DNA of 64,000 nucleotides from Hyaloscypha bicolor E (lineage: Eukaryota > Ascomycota > Leotiomycetes > Helotiales > Hyaloscyphaceae). Each line of letters starts with the position of its first letter. Position 1 is the first letter of the stretch. Below, piece after piece: positions 36,820-48,842 of this stretch. The stretch spans positions 930,001 through 994,000 of the forward strand of contig NW_020194552.1 in assembly GCF_002865645.1 (NCBI RefSeq). The letters run 5' to 3'. Under the pieces are notes generated by a model. It was not told the DNA's origin. It did no database searches and worked only from the letters and a program-made list of their open reading frames with translations. A program made the translations under genes and the position numbers.

Positions 36820-37960
36820 CTCTCCCGACAGCTGGTCCTGCACCTTCATTCAAATCTCCCTTCTCGCAAAGGCCTGGTAAAGAAGTACTAACTCTATTCC
36901 ATTGTGCTCGCAGAATTGTTAAAATACCGGGACCTTGTGCCTTCGTTCGCTGAGTGGAAAGTCATGGTTTCGGTGCCTCGCTTGCTGCCAAGAGTCTCGG
37001 GCAGCACCTTCAGGTAGCTATAGGCCATAGCTTGATTTCTGTATCGAAAAGCAGTATATCTTCCTCATTCGAGCTACCAGCTGGGCCTTCCGGTCCACGA
37101 TCTTCCAGAGAACTTCGTAATCACTCGACCGTGGTGAGATCTTCAGGACTTCTAGGTTCGAGGGGAGAAGGCATTCGGGTGGGCACTGAATATCAGGTGG
37201 TATCTAATCATCAGGATGCCGTGGTGGAATGTTTTGATCTGAGCTTATCTCAACATGCGACATACCAGGCAGACGGTGCAGCCCGGGTTCTTGGATAATC
37301 ATCCAGGCACAGTACCTCATATCGAACCTGAGTCCCCTGAGATTTCCCCCCGCCCGTGCCTTTCGGATCGTTTTGAAGAGATCTCCGTGGTTGACCTCAT
37401 CGTTTCTCCAGGTTTCGACGAATCCCATATCGGAGACGATTATCAAGTACTGCAAATCCCAAGGGAATCGAAGCATCCGGTACAGATCCTGTAGTGCAAT
37501 GAGAGGGTGCTCTGCCAGGTTGTTGATGCATTTGCCAGCCCGGTAAATGGACCGTTACGTCGTAATACTTCCCAAAGGAATTCTGCCCACCCAGACAGAC
37601 AAGAGGTTTGATTTAGAGGGGAGCGTTCCTCACAATAAGGGTTGAGAGTGACTAATTCTGTCAGTCAATGAATTGAACCAAGTGAATTTGTACTCACAAC
37701 TCGTATGGTTATCTGTTAATCGGAGGGCACGTGTAAAGTTGGACCTTCACATTCGTACACAATAGATAAATGCCGAGAGTTCTCCATCCTCCCAACCAAC
37801 TTATGCAATCCCACCTGCACAAATCGCCACCAGGCAAGGGGGGTCGAATGGGATGCGGACATCCAGATTCCGAACGCGGTGCACAGAATTCTGGTGGCGA
37901 GGGATGCGCAGGTTCCACTTTCTTGCGCCTTGGACTCCTCCAGCATACGCCATACTCAAA
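36820..37960 (-). pseudogene. decayed copy of the neighbouring F-box gene
   Basis: Segments on the minus strand match the intact F-box protein encoded at 38432-39831, but across shifted frames and stops. Examples are LYRMLRFPWDLQYL against LYQVLRYPRALQYL, LLPSNLEVLKI against LLPPNLEVLKI, and GIELVLLYQ against GVELMLLHE near the C-terminus. A stop falls after RHPDD near 37202, where the intact copy continues. Frame changes occur near 36850, where NEGAGPAVG follows out of frame. Weaker similarity extends to about 37960 and perhaps 38410. It is a tandem duplicate that has lost function. Confidence 0.75.
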
Positions 37961-38431
37961 TGATTCACAGCCAAGAAGTTGCGGACTGTTCATTTCCGGA
38001 TGAAGTTTGATGTGCACAATGAGGAATGATATAGCGTCATGTGGCGGAGCGTAGCCCTCATCCCTCACTCCTCTACCCCTGTTTTGGATCTCTTCCCACC
38101 ATTCGTAAGAGCGATAGTTGCAAAAATTCGCCACGATGCTCTTTTCCTCTTCCGGGTGGAGTTCTACCTTGCTGTGTGGCAGATGAGGAATGGACCGGGG
38201 ATGCGGAACTGAGAAAAGAGAGAAGAACCTGTTGAGCAAGCAAAGAATTTGATTGGTTTCTGGAAGGATTATATGACGGAGACTTGTTTTAGAGATAGAA
38301 GCGAGTCCAGACCCTCGTAGAGCTCGGTTCATCTGTCCAATGTCTGTATGCCATTCGGAACAATGGCGGGGAGTGACAGCGCTGCAGCTGCAGTCGTGGG
38401 ACGTCGGTTTCATTGGCTTTCGATTGTTTCG

Positions 38432-39831
38432 CTATCGCCGGCCTTGATCGTCTATCTCCCACACTGATGGTCCTGCGCCTTCTTCAAATACTTCCCTCCG
38501 CTTGGAGTCCTCATGTAGGAGCATCAATTCCACCCCCTGTTTCTCGCAACAGCCTCTGAATGCCCGAAGCACTCTCTTCCTTGCGCAAGGATATATTTTC
38601 TCGAGATCCTCCTCATCAGGCTCGAAGAGCTCGGGATCATTTTCGTAATCGTCACGCTCTCGCAAAGCAGCAATGAGTTCCTTTTTCATAACCCTATTTC
38701 GATAGTGAAGGGTCAAGATGATCTTCCTGAGATGAGGAACGATTTCCGACTTTCGATCCAGAATACTCCACAGAGTAGGAAGGTCTGAGGCCGCGGGAGT
38801 GATTTTGAGGACTTCAAGGTTCGGCGGGAGGAGTTGTTCCAGTGGGCAGTCGATGTCTGGTATCGGGTTTTGGAAGTTTAAGACCCGTTTGTCAACCTCA
38901 ATGTGATCCGGAGCTACTTCCAGGTAAAGCACATCGCGTAGCTCGTGCATACCAGGCGCTGGCACGATTATGTTTCCCCAATGGGTCACATCGAATCTGA
39001 GACCCTGTAGCGACTTTCCAGAAGCCCTTCGAATGGCAGAAAAGTAATCGGCGCAGTTGACTTGCTCATCGTCATACATGTCTTTATCGTTGAAGTCGGT
39101 TGCAAGTGTGAGGTACTGTAAAGCGCGAGGGTAACGCAATACTTGATAAAGATCGTCGGGAGTGATGAGGCAGTCAATGAGGGCCAATGACTCAAGTCTC
39201 GTCGAACCACAACCCACATCAACGACAGCGTCATTCACCGCGGAAGCAGCCCAGTGGAGCTCGAGTTGGCGTAGAGATGGATGCTTGAAGAGGCAAGTTG
39301 CCTTCCAAATAGACCAGTTGGCCCAGTCTTTGAACCCAACAGTGCCTATTCTGATCAGCAATGGATCCCAGATTCTGGGATTAATAACCTACAAGTGGTC
39401 AGTGTTTCCGCCAGCACCGATGGGAGAGGCAGGTCATGACCGTTCATGTACTCTTCCTCTTCAATGTAGATAAGAGACATATGGCGTAGATTCACCATAT
39501 CGTTGATTACGTCGATGATTCTCCTCGTTTGCCAAAAGTCAGGCTCATACCAGTGGAGGGAAATGTCGAGGCTTCGAGTCTGCCTCAACAATTCCCTGAG
39601 GCGAGGTTCTTCCAGCGGATGACGTTCCCCATCATCGGTTTCGAACATAACACGCCCGAGATCGCACATTATATATTCCGCAGTTCCATTCTTGACGACA
39701 ATATGTCGATACAAAGCTGGTGACGCGTGACTGTAGAGTAGCTTGCAGCTCCGAGACAGTGCGCAAAGATCCGCAGGTTGACAGAAGCTGGCGATAATGG
39801 CAATGGCTTCGTTCGGGAGGTCGCAAAGCAT
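38432..39831 (-). CDS. F-box protein with leucine-rich-like C-terminal half
   Basis: 450 aa from two exons (39831-39393 and 39345-38432) joined across a 47-nt intron with a CTGATC branch site. The protein opens directly with an F-box: MLCDLPNEAIAIIASFC, then DLCALSRSCKLLYSHASPALY. The remainder has irregular Leu-rich segments (LRHMSLIYI, LRQLELHWA, LESLALIDC, LQYLTLATD, LEVLKI) that suit a substrate-binding repeat scaffold. Such proteins link targets to an SCF ubiquitin ligase. An in-frame ATG at 39942 would add 37 residues without domain content. A degenerate tandem copy lies just downstream, so the locus has duplicated. The target is unknown. Confidence 0.82.
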
Positions 39832-40959
39832 CTTCGATTTGGTTAAATGACACTGCTTGATAGCACGAAGTGGTGTTTTTGTGCGATGGAGATGGGAGGA
39901 TAACGTTGAAGGATTGAGGTGACGCGGTGAATAACGCGCCAACGAATCTCTCCACGTGACGTAGGATAATTCACGCTAACCATTTCAAGAACAGCTTCCT
40001 CCCTCACGTCTTTTCAGTTCGCTCACAACCTTTCATACTTTGTCATGTCGTATTTGTTGCTGTTCGAGAGATGAAAGAGAATAAGCACCTTCTTATTGAA
40101 ACTTCATATTCAACTGATAGTCTACTAAAAACCAAGAATTGGATTACCATATTGGAATTGTTTCCGAGTGGGCTACAATAGCCGTGCGCGCCATAATCCA
40201 CTGCTTACCCCAAACTTTAGCTGGACCATCACCGCCGCACTTGCAGATAGCATGCATTCGGAGAATCGATGGAATGCTCATACGGAGATGCGTTGAAGTC
40301 GCATGTTTCGAAAGGGGAAAGGTCCACTCCGTTCGGAGGTTTTTCCGAAGTGAGCCACTCTGCCCCATTTCCATACCCACCCCCAGACGACACACCTGCT
40401 TTTGCTTCGTCCACGTTCCCTTCCCGAAAGGCTGGCCTTTATACTGTGCCACATTTGCCCTCCAAAAGGTGTGGCTGAAATTGAGTTGGTGCGCCAAGAC
40501 CGGATTTCTACAGAGTGCATTGTATTGTATGCTTCATCACGCGTCATTCTTTTTTTTTGTCAAGGATCTCACCTCACTATTTGCAGCCGCGTGGGGAAGG
40601 TATAAACTAAGGTCCTCCTTCTCTCTCCCAAGATCGTTTACACTACTTCTACCATATGTCCTTCCGGTAGACAGTTCTACGCGGCAGAGATATCAAGGTC
40701 TAGGGTCTGGGCCCTCTCTACTAGTACGTGTCACATTCGCCAAGTCCTCAAACCCTACTCGCAGGCATTTCCGCAACCAGCTGGGGCCGAATTGGCCCAA
40801 GCTTAGCGAGGAAAGCTGATGACTACTTCTCCTTGTTTTGCTTTTGCTAGTTTAAAATGCAGCCTCTAAAATCAGTTTACAGTGCGTCCGACACCGCAGC
40901 GACAAGATGGTCCGCGTTTTACGCCTATAACAACTTTTTGACCACAAGTGGAATTAATT

Positions 40960-41200
40960 AATACTAAGTAAGCAATTATAGACTAGAATTAAGCGAATAA
41001 AGTACATTATCTTGAATTTTAAAAGGATTTTTAATTAATTAGTAATCGAAGTCTAAAGTACTTTGTCACGTGTATGCCTCACGTGACCATTAGCTTACTC
41101 ATTTTACAGCCCTCAATTATATTATATACAACCGTATTTACTGCAACATATATAAACTATTCATATTTTTTAATTTTAACTAAACAACGCGCGAAAATTT
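40960..41200. repeat. AT-rich repeat related to 53255-53575
   Basis: Two landmarks occur in the same order here and near 53450-53570: CACGTGTATGCCTCACGTGA, and ATACAACCGTATTTACTGCA, which near 53545 reads ATACAACCGCATTTAATGCA. Both places also have TTAATTAATACTAA-type runs. The two look like diverged copies of one dispersed repeat; boundaries were not resolved. Confidence 0.4.
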
Positions 41201-41260
41201 CCATGAGCTCATGTAAAAATAATCACGTGCTTTATAACTCCTGCGATAAAGTATGAAAGA

Positions 41261-41355
41261 TGTGACGGCGGGATTAATGCAATGGTCGGGGCTCAAAGTT
41301 CAGAGAATCTCACGTATTGAAAAGACTCAGCTAGAGAGTAAAGGAGAGGGGAATG
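41261..41355. mobile_element. truncated copy of the TGTGACGGC MITE family
   Basis: It begins TGTGACGGCGGGATTAATGC and continues with a GGGCTCAAAG block, an AGACTCAGCTAGAGAG-like block and an AAGGAGAGGGG block, in the same order as the full copies at 52382-52651 and 57872-58081. The other end is missing. Confidence 0.7.
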
Positions 41356-42385
41356 CCTCGACCTTTAGTAGTGTTTTGCCAACCTCTAGCTTACTTGCCC
41401 GTTTCAGGCGTGTTTCCTCTCCGTGATATTCACGGCAGATCATGCAGTTATGCCAGCCGTCACAAAAGATATCAAAAATCAGAGAATAAGGAATTATTTA
41501 TTACAAGGCGCATAATAACTCTGATTAATACGACTTAGTATTATAGTAAACTTTCTTTTTTTCTGTTATTTTTCTATCGGACCGACTGTAGTCTAGAGTT
41601 TCAGGGGGGTTACCGGTACTCACTTTAGGCTTTTCATTTGGATGATCTCCCACGTGACCGTCGCGAGTCAGTTCTTACCTCAACTGCGATCTGCAGTGCA
41701 TCATGATTTCCTGGGGTTGAAACGTACGAGCCTCTCGGATGCAACTTTTCATTTGTCCGACCTGTCAATCCTGTCTATTGACGCTGTCCGACATCAAATC
41801 AATCCCGAGACACTCCAAGGACAGAATTTACAATTGGTTTTTTGTAATCTCTTCTTCCAAGACAGCAGATGGAGCTCAGCCGTACGGAGTATGACTTGCG
41901 GCATCTCGTCAGCTCCGCGAGCTTATCGTTGATGTCAAATAAAGCTTTCGCCAACACCACCACGCAAGCCAAGCTGACACTCGGCGATGCAACTCGATTC
42001 GTCGCTTCTCGTGGCGAACGCCGCGCCTCGGGTCCCACGTTTGGGCTGTGGCCACACGGCATCGCCGTCCTATGGCAGCAACTGGTCACCGCCCGCATCC
42101 CACAATTTCCGCCGCTAGATGGACATAGACCTTCCCTATCAAGCTCTGCCAAGGAGCTCTTATCATTTACCATTTACGACCAGTGAACCTTTTCTGCCTT
42201 TCCGTGCCTACACTCCGGCACAGACGTCGTTATCTGGTGGCAGGGCGCTTCCGCAACGCTCCTCCATGCGGAGAACATGATAGGTCGAAGCTCCGTGGTT
42301 CATCCTGCCTTCTAGAAGGAGGGTAATCAACGGGTGCAGTACAAAGGGAGAGGCAGGTCCGATGCAGATCCCCCCCAGCTGAAGT

Positions 42386-42470
42386 GTGCCGCTGTTTCTG
42401 TCCCTTTCTCCTCCAATTCTCTCTCTCTTTCTCTCTCTCTCTCACTCTCTCTCTCAATTGTATCTCGGTT
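42386..42470 (+). promoter_or_regulatory. CT-rich leader of the permease gene
   Basis: A long run of CTCTCT/TTTCTC repeats ends about 10 bp before the ATG at 42479. Pyrimidine-rich tracts just upstream of start codons are common in highly expressed fungal genes and often mark the transcription start region. The role here is inferred. Confidence 0.4.
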
Positions 42471-42478
42471 TCACAGCA

Positions 42479-44235
42479 ATGTCTGACTTCGTTCATGGCG
42501 ACCAAGCCGATGTGAGACACTCTCACGATGTCAAGCGCTCCCATGATGTCGAGGCGCAAAGTGACGATGTCAAAGGGGAGGCCGCCCCCGCATACGAGAC
42601 CACTGCGAATGCCGATTCCGAGGAGGTGATCAGGGCACGAGAGCTCCAGCAGAAGTTGGGATTTCTGCGGAGCATGCGCAGAGGAGAGGAGTGGCTTGAC
42701 GAGAAAATGGGCATCGAAACCCAGGGCATTGATCGCATCCACGAGGAGGACAAGAAACCCCCTTCCATTCTCAACGTCTTCTTCCTCTGGTGGTCCCTGA
42801 CCTGCCATGTTGGGACACTCCCAATTGGTGTGCTTGGCCCTGAATTTGGCCTGTCGTTGAATCAATCTGTTGCTGCTATTGTTGTTGGTACACTTCTGGG
42901 CGCTCTCTGCACTTCATATACAGGAACTCTTGGCCCCAAGGTAGGTTTATGATATCCAATTTTGATACCCAATTGTCATTGAGGGATAGGACTAACAACG
43001 AAACAGCTTGGAATGCGTGCCATTGCAACATCTCGTTACTCTTTCGGTTTTTATGGCGCAAAGCTCTGTTCGGTCCTTAACGTTATAATCGGCGGCGGTT
43101 TCGCAGTCGTGAATGTTGTCGTCGTTGGTCAAATCCTCTCCGCGGTCTCAGACTACACAATGACCATCGCAGTTGGTTGCGTGATTATCGCGGTGATCGG
43201 CTACGTGATCTCAATTTTCGGCTTTGCGCTCATCCACACATACGAGAAATACTCGTGGATCGCGATCTTCATTATCTTATGTGTCCTGATTGGGCAAGTT
43301 GCACCTGCAGTTGACCCCAGCATTCCCGCCTTGGACACGGGATTAGGTCTGGCTGGTTCCTTCCTCAGCTTCCTCGCCATCAACTTCTCGAATGCATCCG
43401 GCTGGTGCTCTATTGCCTCCGATTATTATTGTAACTACCCAGCCGACACCAAGTCCTGGAAGATCTTCTTCCTGACCCTGGCCGGAATCTCGATCCCCAC
43501 GATCTTCGTGACCGTCATCGGTGCCTGCCTCGGAAACGCAGCAATTAGCTCCTCGGTGAATCCAATCCTGTCGGATGCGTACAAATTCCATGGCTTGGGC
43601 GGTCTCCTCAGGGAATCCTTCCACCCCCTCCCGTTCTCGAAGTTCTGCCTGGTTCTCCTCGTCTTCTCCGTGCTCGGGAACAATATTGCCATCAACTACT
43701 CCTCCGGCCTCAGCATGCAGCTTCTCGGTCACTACTTCCACGCTGTTCCCAGATTCATCTGGTCGTTTATCAACGCGCTCGTTATTGCAATCCTGGCTAT
43801 TGCCGGCCGAGAACATCTCTCGCTTATTGTTAGCAACTTTGTGTCCTTGCTCGGTTATTGGACTGTGTCGTTTACGATCATTCTTCTGATTGAAGATCAG
43901 TGGTTCCGCAGAAAGGAGGGATATAATCTCATCGTGTGGGATGTGCCATCCAAGTTGCCTTGGGGACTGGCAGCTGTTATGGCGCTGTTGACGGGTTACC
44001 TGGCCGGTGGTGTGACGGGAATGTCGCAGACGTGGTATATTGGTAAGCCTTTCCAATCTCCCCCAATCCTCTAGCCCCACCATTCCCCAAAACATCGACT
44101 AATTACAGAACAGGTCCCATTGCGGCCAAGTTCGGCGGCTTCGGAGGCGATGTCGGTATCTATCTTTCCGGCGTCTTCACCCTTATCGTATACCCACCAG
44201 CACGCTGGTACGAACGCAAGAAGACTGGGAGATAA
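42479..44235 (+). CDS. NCS1 purine-cytosine permease (Fcy2/FcyB type)
   Basis: 539 aa from exons 42479-42940, 43007-44042 and 44114-44235. A charged cytosolic N-terminus with His-Asp-Val repeats (HSHDVKRSHDVEAQSDDVK) precedes about 12 membrane spans. Family landmarks are NVFFLWWSLTCHVGTLPIGVLGPEFGL (about residues 99-125), ATSRYSFGFYGAKL, and SIASDYYCNYPADTKSWK in the middle. These belong to fungal nucleobase:cation symporters that bring cytosine, adenine, guanine or hypoxanthine through the plasma membrane. The short last exon ends in RWYERKKTGR, the usual cytosolic tail. A CT-rich leader precedes it. No linked metabolic genes were seen. Confidence 0.92.
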
Positions 44236-45079
44236 GCGTCTCCCGTCCAGCCTTTTCATTTTAATGATGGATAATATAGAGTGCCTCGAACATTTTGGCT
44301 ACCCCTTCTTTTAATAGATATCAAAATATGGAGAGTCGGACATCTTGGAAAGAGAATATCATGTTGATCATGTCCTATCATTTCCTATTGCCGCATTCCC
44401 CCCCCCCCAAAAGTGAGTCTTTTGCCAATGTTTGATCAAGCTCAGATTCCAAATACGCGCGGGCGAGAAATGTATCACGTGATATAAATCCTGCTTGTCT
44501 TCTGGACGGGATGGGAATGGGAGGAAGAGTTTCCAACCAGGGGCCGCATGAGCAGGTGCAAATGCAAAGAGTTAAACGCCAGATTTTCTCACTTTAAGAG
44601 AGTATATTATAATCTTGAGGGGGACACGGCCCCGGACCCCTTCCGGGTAGTAAAGCTGCGCAGGAGAAAGTATTCTTTTAGGAGATGACTTAGTTAGAAG
44701 AGGAGGGTATTTATTCTTGGGGAAAGGCCTCCCAAAGCCCTTCCCCTAAGGAAAGAAAGAAGTAAAAAAGGTAAGAGGAGTATTTAGTCCCAGTTGTTAC
44801 GTGATTCTAGTCACGCATCATCACTGCACGTGACTTAGCGTGTAGCTAGTGCTTTTAGCCTAGCAGACAGCCTTCAGCTCAATGCAAGCTCTTTACTACT
44901 GCTGCAACTCTCACCCTATCGTTACATTAGTGGGAGGCCTCCTAACCCCGCCCCCTTACGCCTCCGGCGGTCGGTCAAATATTTCTCTAAGTCATGTGAC
45001 AGGAGATCTCTCCTGTCACGTCAACATTTTGCCATACCAGCCCACCTCGCTTTTAATCACGCGTCATATCCGTCGAGCT
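44236..45079. other. intergenic stretch
   Basis: No gene was recognised. There is a poly-C run near 44399-44408, GGCCTCCCAAAGCCC-like GC patches and several CACGTGA motifs near 44826-44835. It is 3' flanking sequence for both neighbouring genes. Confidence 0.5.
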
Positions 45080-45657
45080 TTAGGCCGTTTCCGTCAACAA
45101 CCCTTGCCGCGAACCCTTCTTCTTCTCCGCCATACTATCCGCGGACCGATGTCTCAACCCCATATCTCCAAGCTCAATATCAACAGGGAGTCCGACGTCG
45201 TCAAGTGACGACCCCGCAGCTAGAGTTATCGGAGACGCAGTGGAAGTCTGTAGCATGTCGATGTCGGTTTTGTCATCGTCGATACCGAGAACAGATTGTA
45301 TTATGTCTTCGATGTGTGCTGAGATGACATCGCGGATGGTAGGGGGATGCCGCGTTTGAGTGGGATGAGTTCGTTGTGAGGGGTCGTTCGTGGAGCGTGT
45401 ACGTCGGATGGAAGTGTTGTATCCAGGGAGGATCACGCCGATGAGTTGTTCTTCTGTTGGGGAGTCAATGTTTTGAAGAGAGGTCATCGGGAAAAGATGA
45501 GGGGGGGTGAGGGGTGCGACGTACCATCGATTGGTCTTGCGGGTCGACGATACTTCCTCCAGATGAAGGCAATGCTCACAATGATCATGACGGCTCGGTA
45601 CACGATAGAGGATATGGACTCGGGAGTCCAGTTGCTAGGTTGGTCAGGGGTTGGCAT
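45080..45657 (-). CDS. hypothetical small single-pass membrane protein
   Basis: Not a family I recognise. Two exons (45657-45525 and 45453-45080) around a 71-nt intron give 168 aa. A short polar N-terminus (MPTPDQPSNWTPES) leads to one hydrophobic helix (about residues 17-32, SIVYRAVMIIVSIAFIW), then a basic stop-transfer cluster RKYRRPARP. The remainder is polar, Asp/Thr-rich and probably disordered (HIEDIIQSVLGIDDDKTD). The layout suits an N-out, C-in membrane protein. An in-frame ATG further upstream (45756) is possible. The gene is supported by the clean splice join only. Confidence 0.5.
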
Positions 45658-46639
45658 GATGTGGCCGAATGAGTAGATCAATGTAGAGAAGGGACAATCG
45701 AAGCAAGAAGCAATAGACTGGTGCAGGTTGATATGAGAGGAGAATATGGGTAACAAGAAATCAAAGAAAGGAAAGACCGGTTCACAGAGATCAACGGGTC
45801 TCTTATAACTCGCGTGGGATCAATCATGGCGACGTTCATTCTGGCGACGTTCATTCTGGCGGCGTTCGCTCTGGCAGCGTTCGCTTGGCGACTTGCCTGG
45901 AGGCTGTACTCACTCGACGCTGAGCGAATAGCGTCGCCGAGTTTTGGACCGCCACGGACCAGATCCTTATCACCAGGAGACGGGCAGGAGAAATCTGGGC
46001 GATGCTGTTGGCCATGCAGGCTCGCCGTGTCGCCGTGAACCTGCAACTGAGTATGAGGTGTGGGCCGGAGCGACGAGCGTCGCCTTGAAGACCTTGACCC
46101 GGTGCCCAACCAGCTGACAGCACGAGAGACAGGACGCCGTATGGGGGACTTCTGTAGAATTCTGCTGGACGGCGAGAAGCCAGGCCCTGCTTGCCGTTTG
46201 CTGTCGGGACTCGGGATTAAAAGACTCGTCGTGCCGTGCGTCCGTGCCGATCAAGCCAACCTGGCTGGCCTTGCTCGATGCGGTATAGCGCACCCAGATG
46301 CGAGGCAATGGAGTTCAGAGCCGCTGAGGTTTTGTCAGCCAAAAAAAGAGCGAGCTGTCGAGGGCACAGCCACAACAGAAAACCTGGCACTCGCCAGGGA
46401 GGCTCTCTTATCGGATGAGACCAATCGAGCTCTCCAAGAATAGCTGAGTGACGGCACATATTCTTGCTCCACTTCTGCCCTCTACGATTGAATATGAAGT
46501 ATGCATACCTTTATTAGAGGGGTGAAGTAGTGCTTGAGGCACCCTTGTAATGCCAGACGAGAAGCTAGCATGAAAAGGCAATATCACTCAAATATCAACT
46601 CGCGCCAGGGTCGGGAGAGGGAGCATCTTGCATGCGCTA
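45658..46639. other. intergenic stretch with a 15-bp tandem repeat
   Basis: No gene is secure. A plus-strand frame from 45826 (MATFILATFILAAFALAAFA) reads as a hydrophobic helix, but this comes from a 15-bp repeat at 45829-45888. A second plus-strand frame at 46060-46443 may or may not be connected by splicing. No family resemblance was found. Confidence 0.4.
45829..45888. repeat. 15-bp tandem repeat, four copies
   Basis: The unit GCGACGTTCATTCTG appears twice exactly and twice with changes (GCGGCGTTCGCTCTG and GCAGCGTTCGCTTGG). On the plus strand it encodes a hydrophobic five-residue repeat following an ATG at 45826. Confidence 0.8.
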
Positions 46640-48842
46640 CTCGATATCCCGCTTAAATGCACGCCCCGCATAAATGCACGCACACCACACCAAATTCTTT
46701 CCTCACTTTCTCCTACTTCTAAATTAAATTATCAATTAACCACAAGACTAATCAGCTTGAAATCAAAAATGGAGATAGATTAATAGCTAATAAATAATAT
46801 CCCAAATTAATTAGATCCCTTCTCAAAAATTACACGTGGTTTTATCATACGCCCCCGGGAGCTCTGTTTTACTAGTATTTCTGGCCCCCCCTCATTAATA
46901 TTACTACTAACAAAGGAAATAACCTTCTTTTTAATAGCTAGTACCTTTCTAGGTTTCGCAGGAGTCTTAGTTCTCACTAGAAGAGCCTTTGAAATCTTCT
47001 TTTCCCCTACTTTCTTCTTTTTTTAAGCTTGTAATTAAGCCTTCTCCTCAATTCTCACTTCGTCGATATTTCCCGCCCTTATAGCCGCCTGTAAAGCATT
47101 CGCTGCCTTCTTAGTATTCTCCTTTTACTTTTTAAGAGCTTGAGTAGCCTTTTTAGCATTAATTCGTTCTCATTCTGACTTTACAAAAGCTTCTTTTTCA
47201 GTAAAAAGCTCCTATACTCGTCGAACGTTCTCTACTAAGAAAAGTATAGGCTTTATATACTTCTCTCCCAAGACATTTAGCCGCTTCCTATAAGACTTGC
47301 TCTTTTTTTTATCCTTTAATACCTTAATTAACCCTTCCTTTATATATCTATCGAGTATAGCTTATATAGTAAGCTCTTTATTAGCTCTAAAAAGCTTTTC
47401 AAGTTTCGCTTAAGACGGATTTTTGCGAAAATTGGCTTAGAAGTATCGAATTAATTTTGCAGATTATAGAGTCTTTAATTATTAAATTAATAAAAAAGCA
47501 GGTTAAATAGCTACTAGAAAAGTAATTAGACAGGTAATAACCTTGAGAATAAGTACAGAATTATATAGCTAAATACCAGGCTTTGCAAATGCCTTCTGGA
47601 TATTTTCTATTATAAAAGCAGTATTTCAAGCAGGACGAAATAGCTTCAGAAATTATTTCTTCTTTATTAATATATAGCTAAGGTTCTAGGCTTATTATTT
47701 ATTTAGTTTTTTCGAGTATATAAGTAATAAAAAGCTAAAAAGAATTATATTAAGAGATTAAAGTTAATATATTAAATAAGGAAGTAAAATAAGAAGAATA
47801 ATATAAAGATTCTAGTATTTATTAATAAATACTATATTAATATAGCTTAAATAGCTATTAATAATTAAAAGATACTTTATATAAAAAGAAAAGAATTATA
47901 TAGCTAGTTTAAAGACTTTAGTAAGCTATTAAAGCCCTTATATATTACTACTCTATCTATTACTTAATATATTAAAAAAGAAGTTATCTTACTCTTATAA
48001 ATCTTATATTCAGGTATTTCATAAGTTAAATAATTCGCTAGTATATAATAAAATTATAGGAACCCTTTTACTAATTATAGAGATATATACTAAATAAGTA
48101 ATAAATTCTCGATTTCTATTATAAGTAGCTTATATAACTTTTCTTGATTTATATATTTCCTTAGATATAATTCTCTTTATTACCTATATTATCCCAATTA
48201 AGAAGCCCTTTTTGTCCCAATTATATATATTATTAGTAGTAATATTATTATATTCGATTATCTAAAATAACTAGAGTAAAATATATATTAGTAAGTAATT
48301 CTCGTAAAATATAAAAAAAGAATATAAAAGGGTACTTAATCAAGTCAAAGAATAGTTTATAAGTAGGGCTATATTCGCTCTTAATATATTAATTCTCGAT
48401 ATTACGTAAATATAAGCTTTTTAGCTTGCTTTGGTATTACCGGCAAAATTAAGAGACCTAGTTCTTCCCTATAGCATATCTAATTATTTCCTCTGCAAAG
48501 TTCTTGACTATTTGACTAGTTAGAGGAATCGCACGCTCGGTAAGACGATTGATTTAATTAATTAGAATACGTTCTTGGGCATTAGTAAGGTATTAGCGGA
48601 GCTGGGACTAGAATTCCGCTCGCGAGGTGGTTAGCCCTCTGGCACGCCGAGAGAGCGTAGATCGCGTTAATCCATACTTTCTGGCTATTACAGCGTAATC
48701 AGGAGCTTCAGAGCTTTCGATTTCGGCCAGAGCCTTCCGCATATCTTCTTCGTTGACCATTTTGTGGGTGTTTAAAGAGAGGGGGTGATTTTTTTGGGAG
48801 GCGTGCATTTGGGTGGGGCGTGCATTTAAGCGGGAAATCGAG
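46640..48842 (-). mobile_element. RIP-damaged Fot/pogo-type (Tc1-mariner) transposon
   Basis: The element is 2,203 bp with about 41-bp terminal inverted repeats beginning CTCGAT(A/T)TCCCGCTTAAA at 46640 and, inverted, at 48842, and containing ATGCACGCCCC. TA dinucleotides flank both ends (46638-46639 and 48843-48844), as expected for Tc1/mariner insertion. The minus strand carries a transposase of the pogo/Fot class, broken by many stops. The interior is very AT-rich while both ends keep normal composition, so RIP acted mainly on the middle. Confidence 0.87.
46800..48760 (-). pseudogene. Fot/pogo transposase, inactivated
   Basis: The N-terminus is intact for about 50 residues from MVNEEDMRKAL at 48760. 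It is a helix-turn-helix of the psq/CENP-B type (YAVIARKYGLTRSTLSRRA). Past the stop at 48608 the frame continues as LTNAQERILIN, INRLTERAIPLTSQIVKNF and EEIIRYAIGKN, with TAA/TAG where Gln or Trp are expected in Fot elements. The C-terminal end, with Lys/Ala-rich helices and a closing SSRGRMIKPRVIF basic tail, is still readable near 46850-47230. No full-length protein can be made. Confidence 0.8.

Larger units (their letters stand above)
39832..42478. other. long gene-poor stretch with repeat fragments
   Basis: Apart from a MITE fragment at 41261-41355 and a repeat-like zone at about 40960-41200, I see no gene. A 226-codon frame at 40139-40819 and frames at 41642-42186 resemble no family and have overlapping frames on the other strand. 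Short AT-rich patches with TTAATTAATTA and CACGTGA motifs lie around 40960-41230. The last 100 bp are a CT-rich leader for the permease gene. Confidence 0.5.

Noticed and set aside
37709..38413. A 234-codon minus-strand frame taken as a gene
   Set aside because: It lies over the decayed F-box copy in a different frame from the homologous segments and resembles no family.
40139..40819. A 226-codon plus-strand frame
   Set aside because: Cys/Ser/Phe-rich with no domain, overlapped by several frames on the other strand, no splice or leader support.
42230..42865. A 211-codon minus-strand frame
   Set aside because: It is antisense to the first exon and leader of the permease gene, which has clear homology.
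43343..44095. A 250-codon minus-strand frame
   Set aside because: Antisense shadow of the permease's membrane domain; composition follows the codon bias of the real gene.
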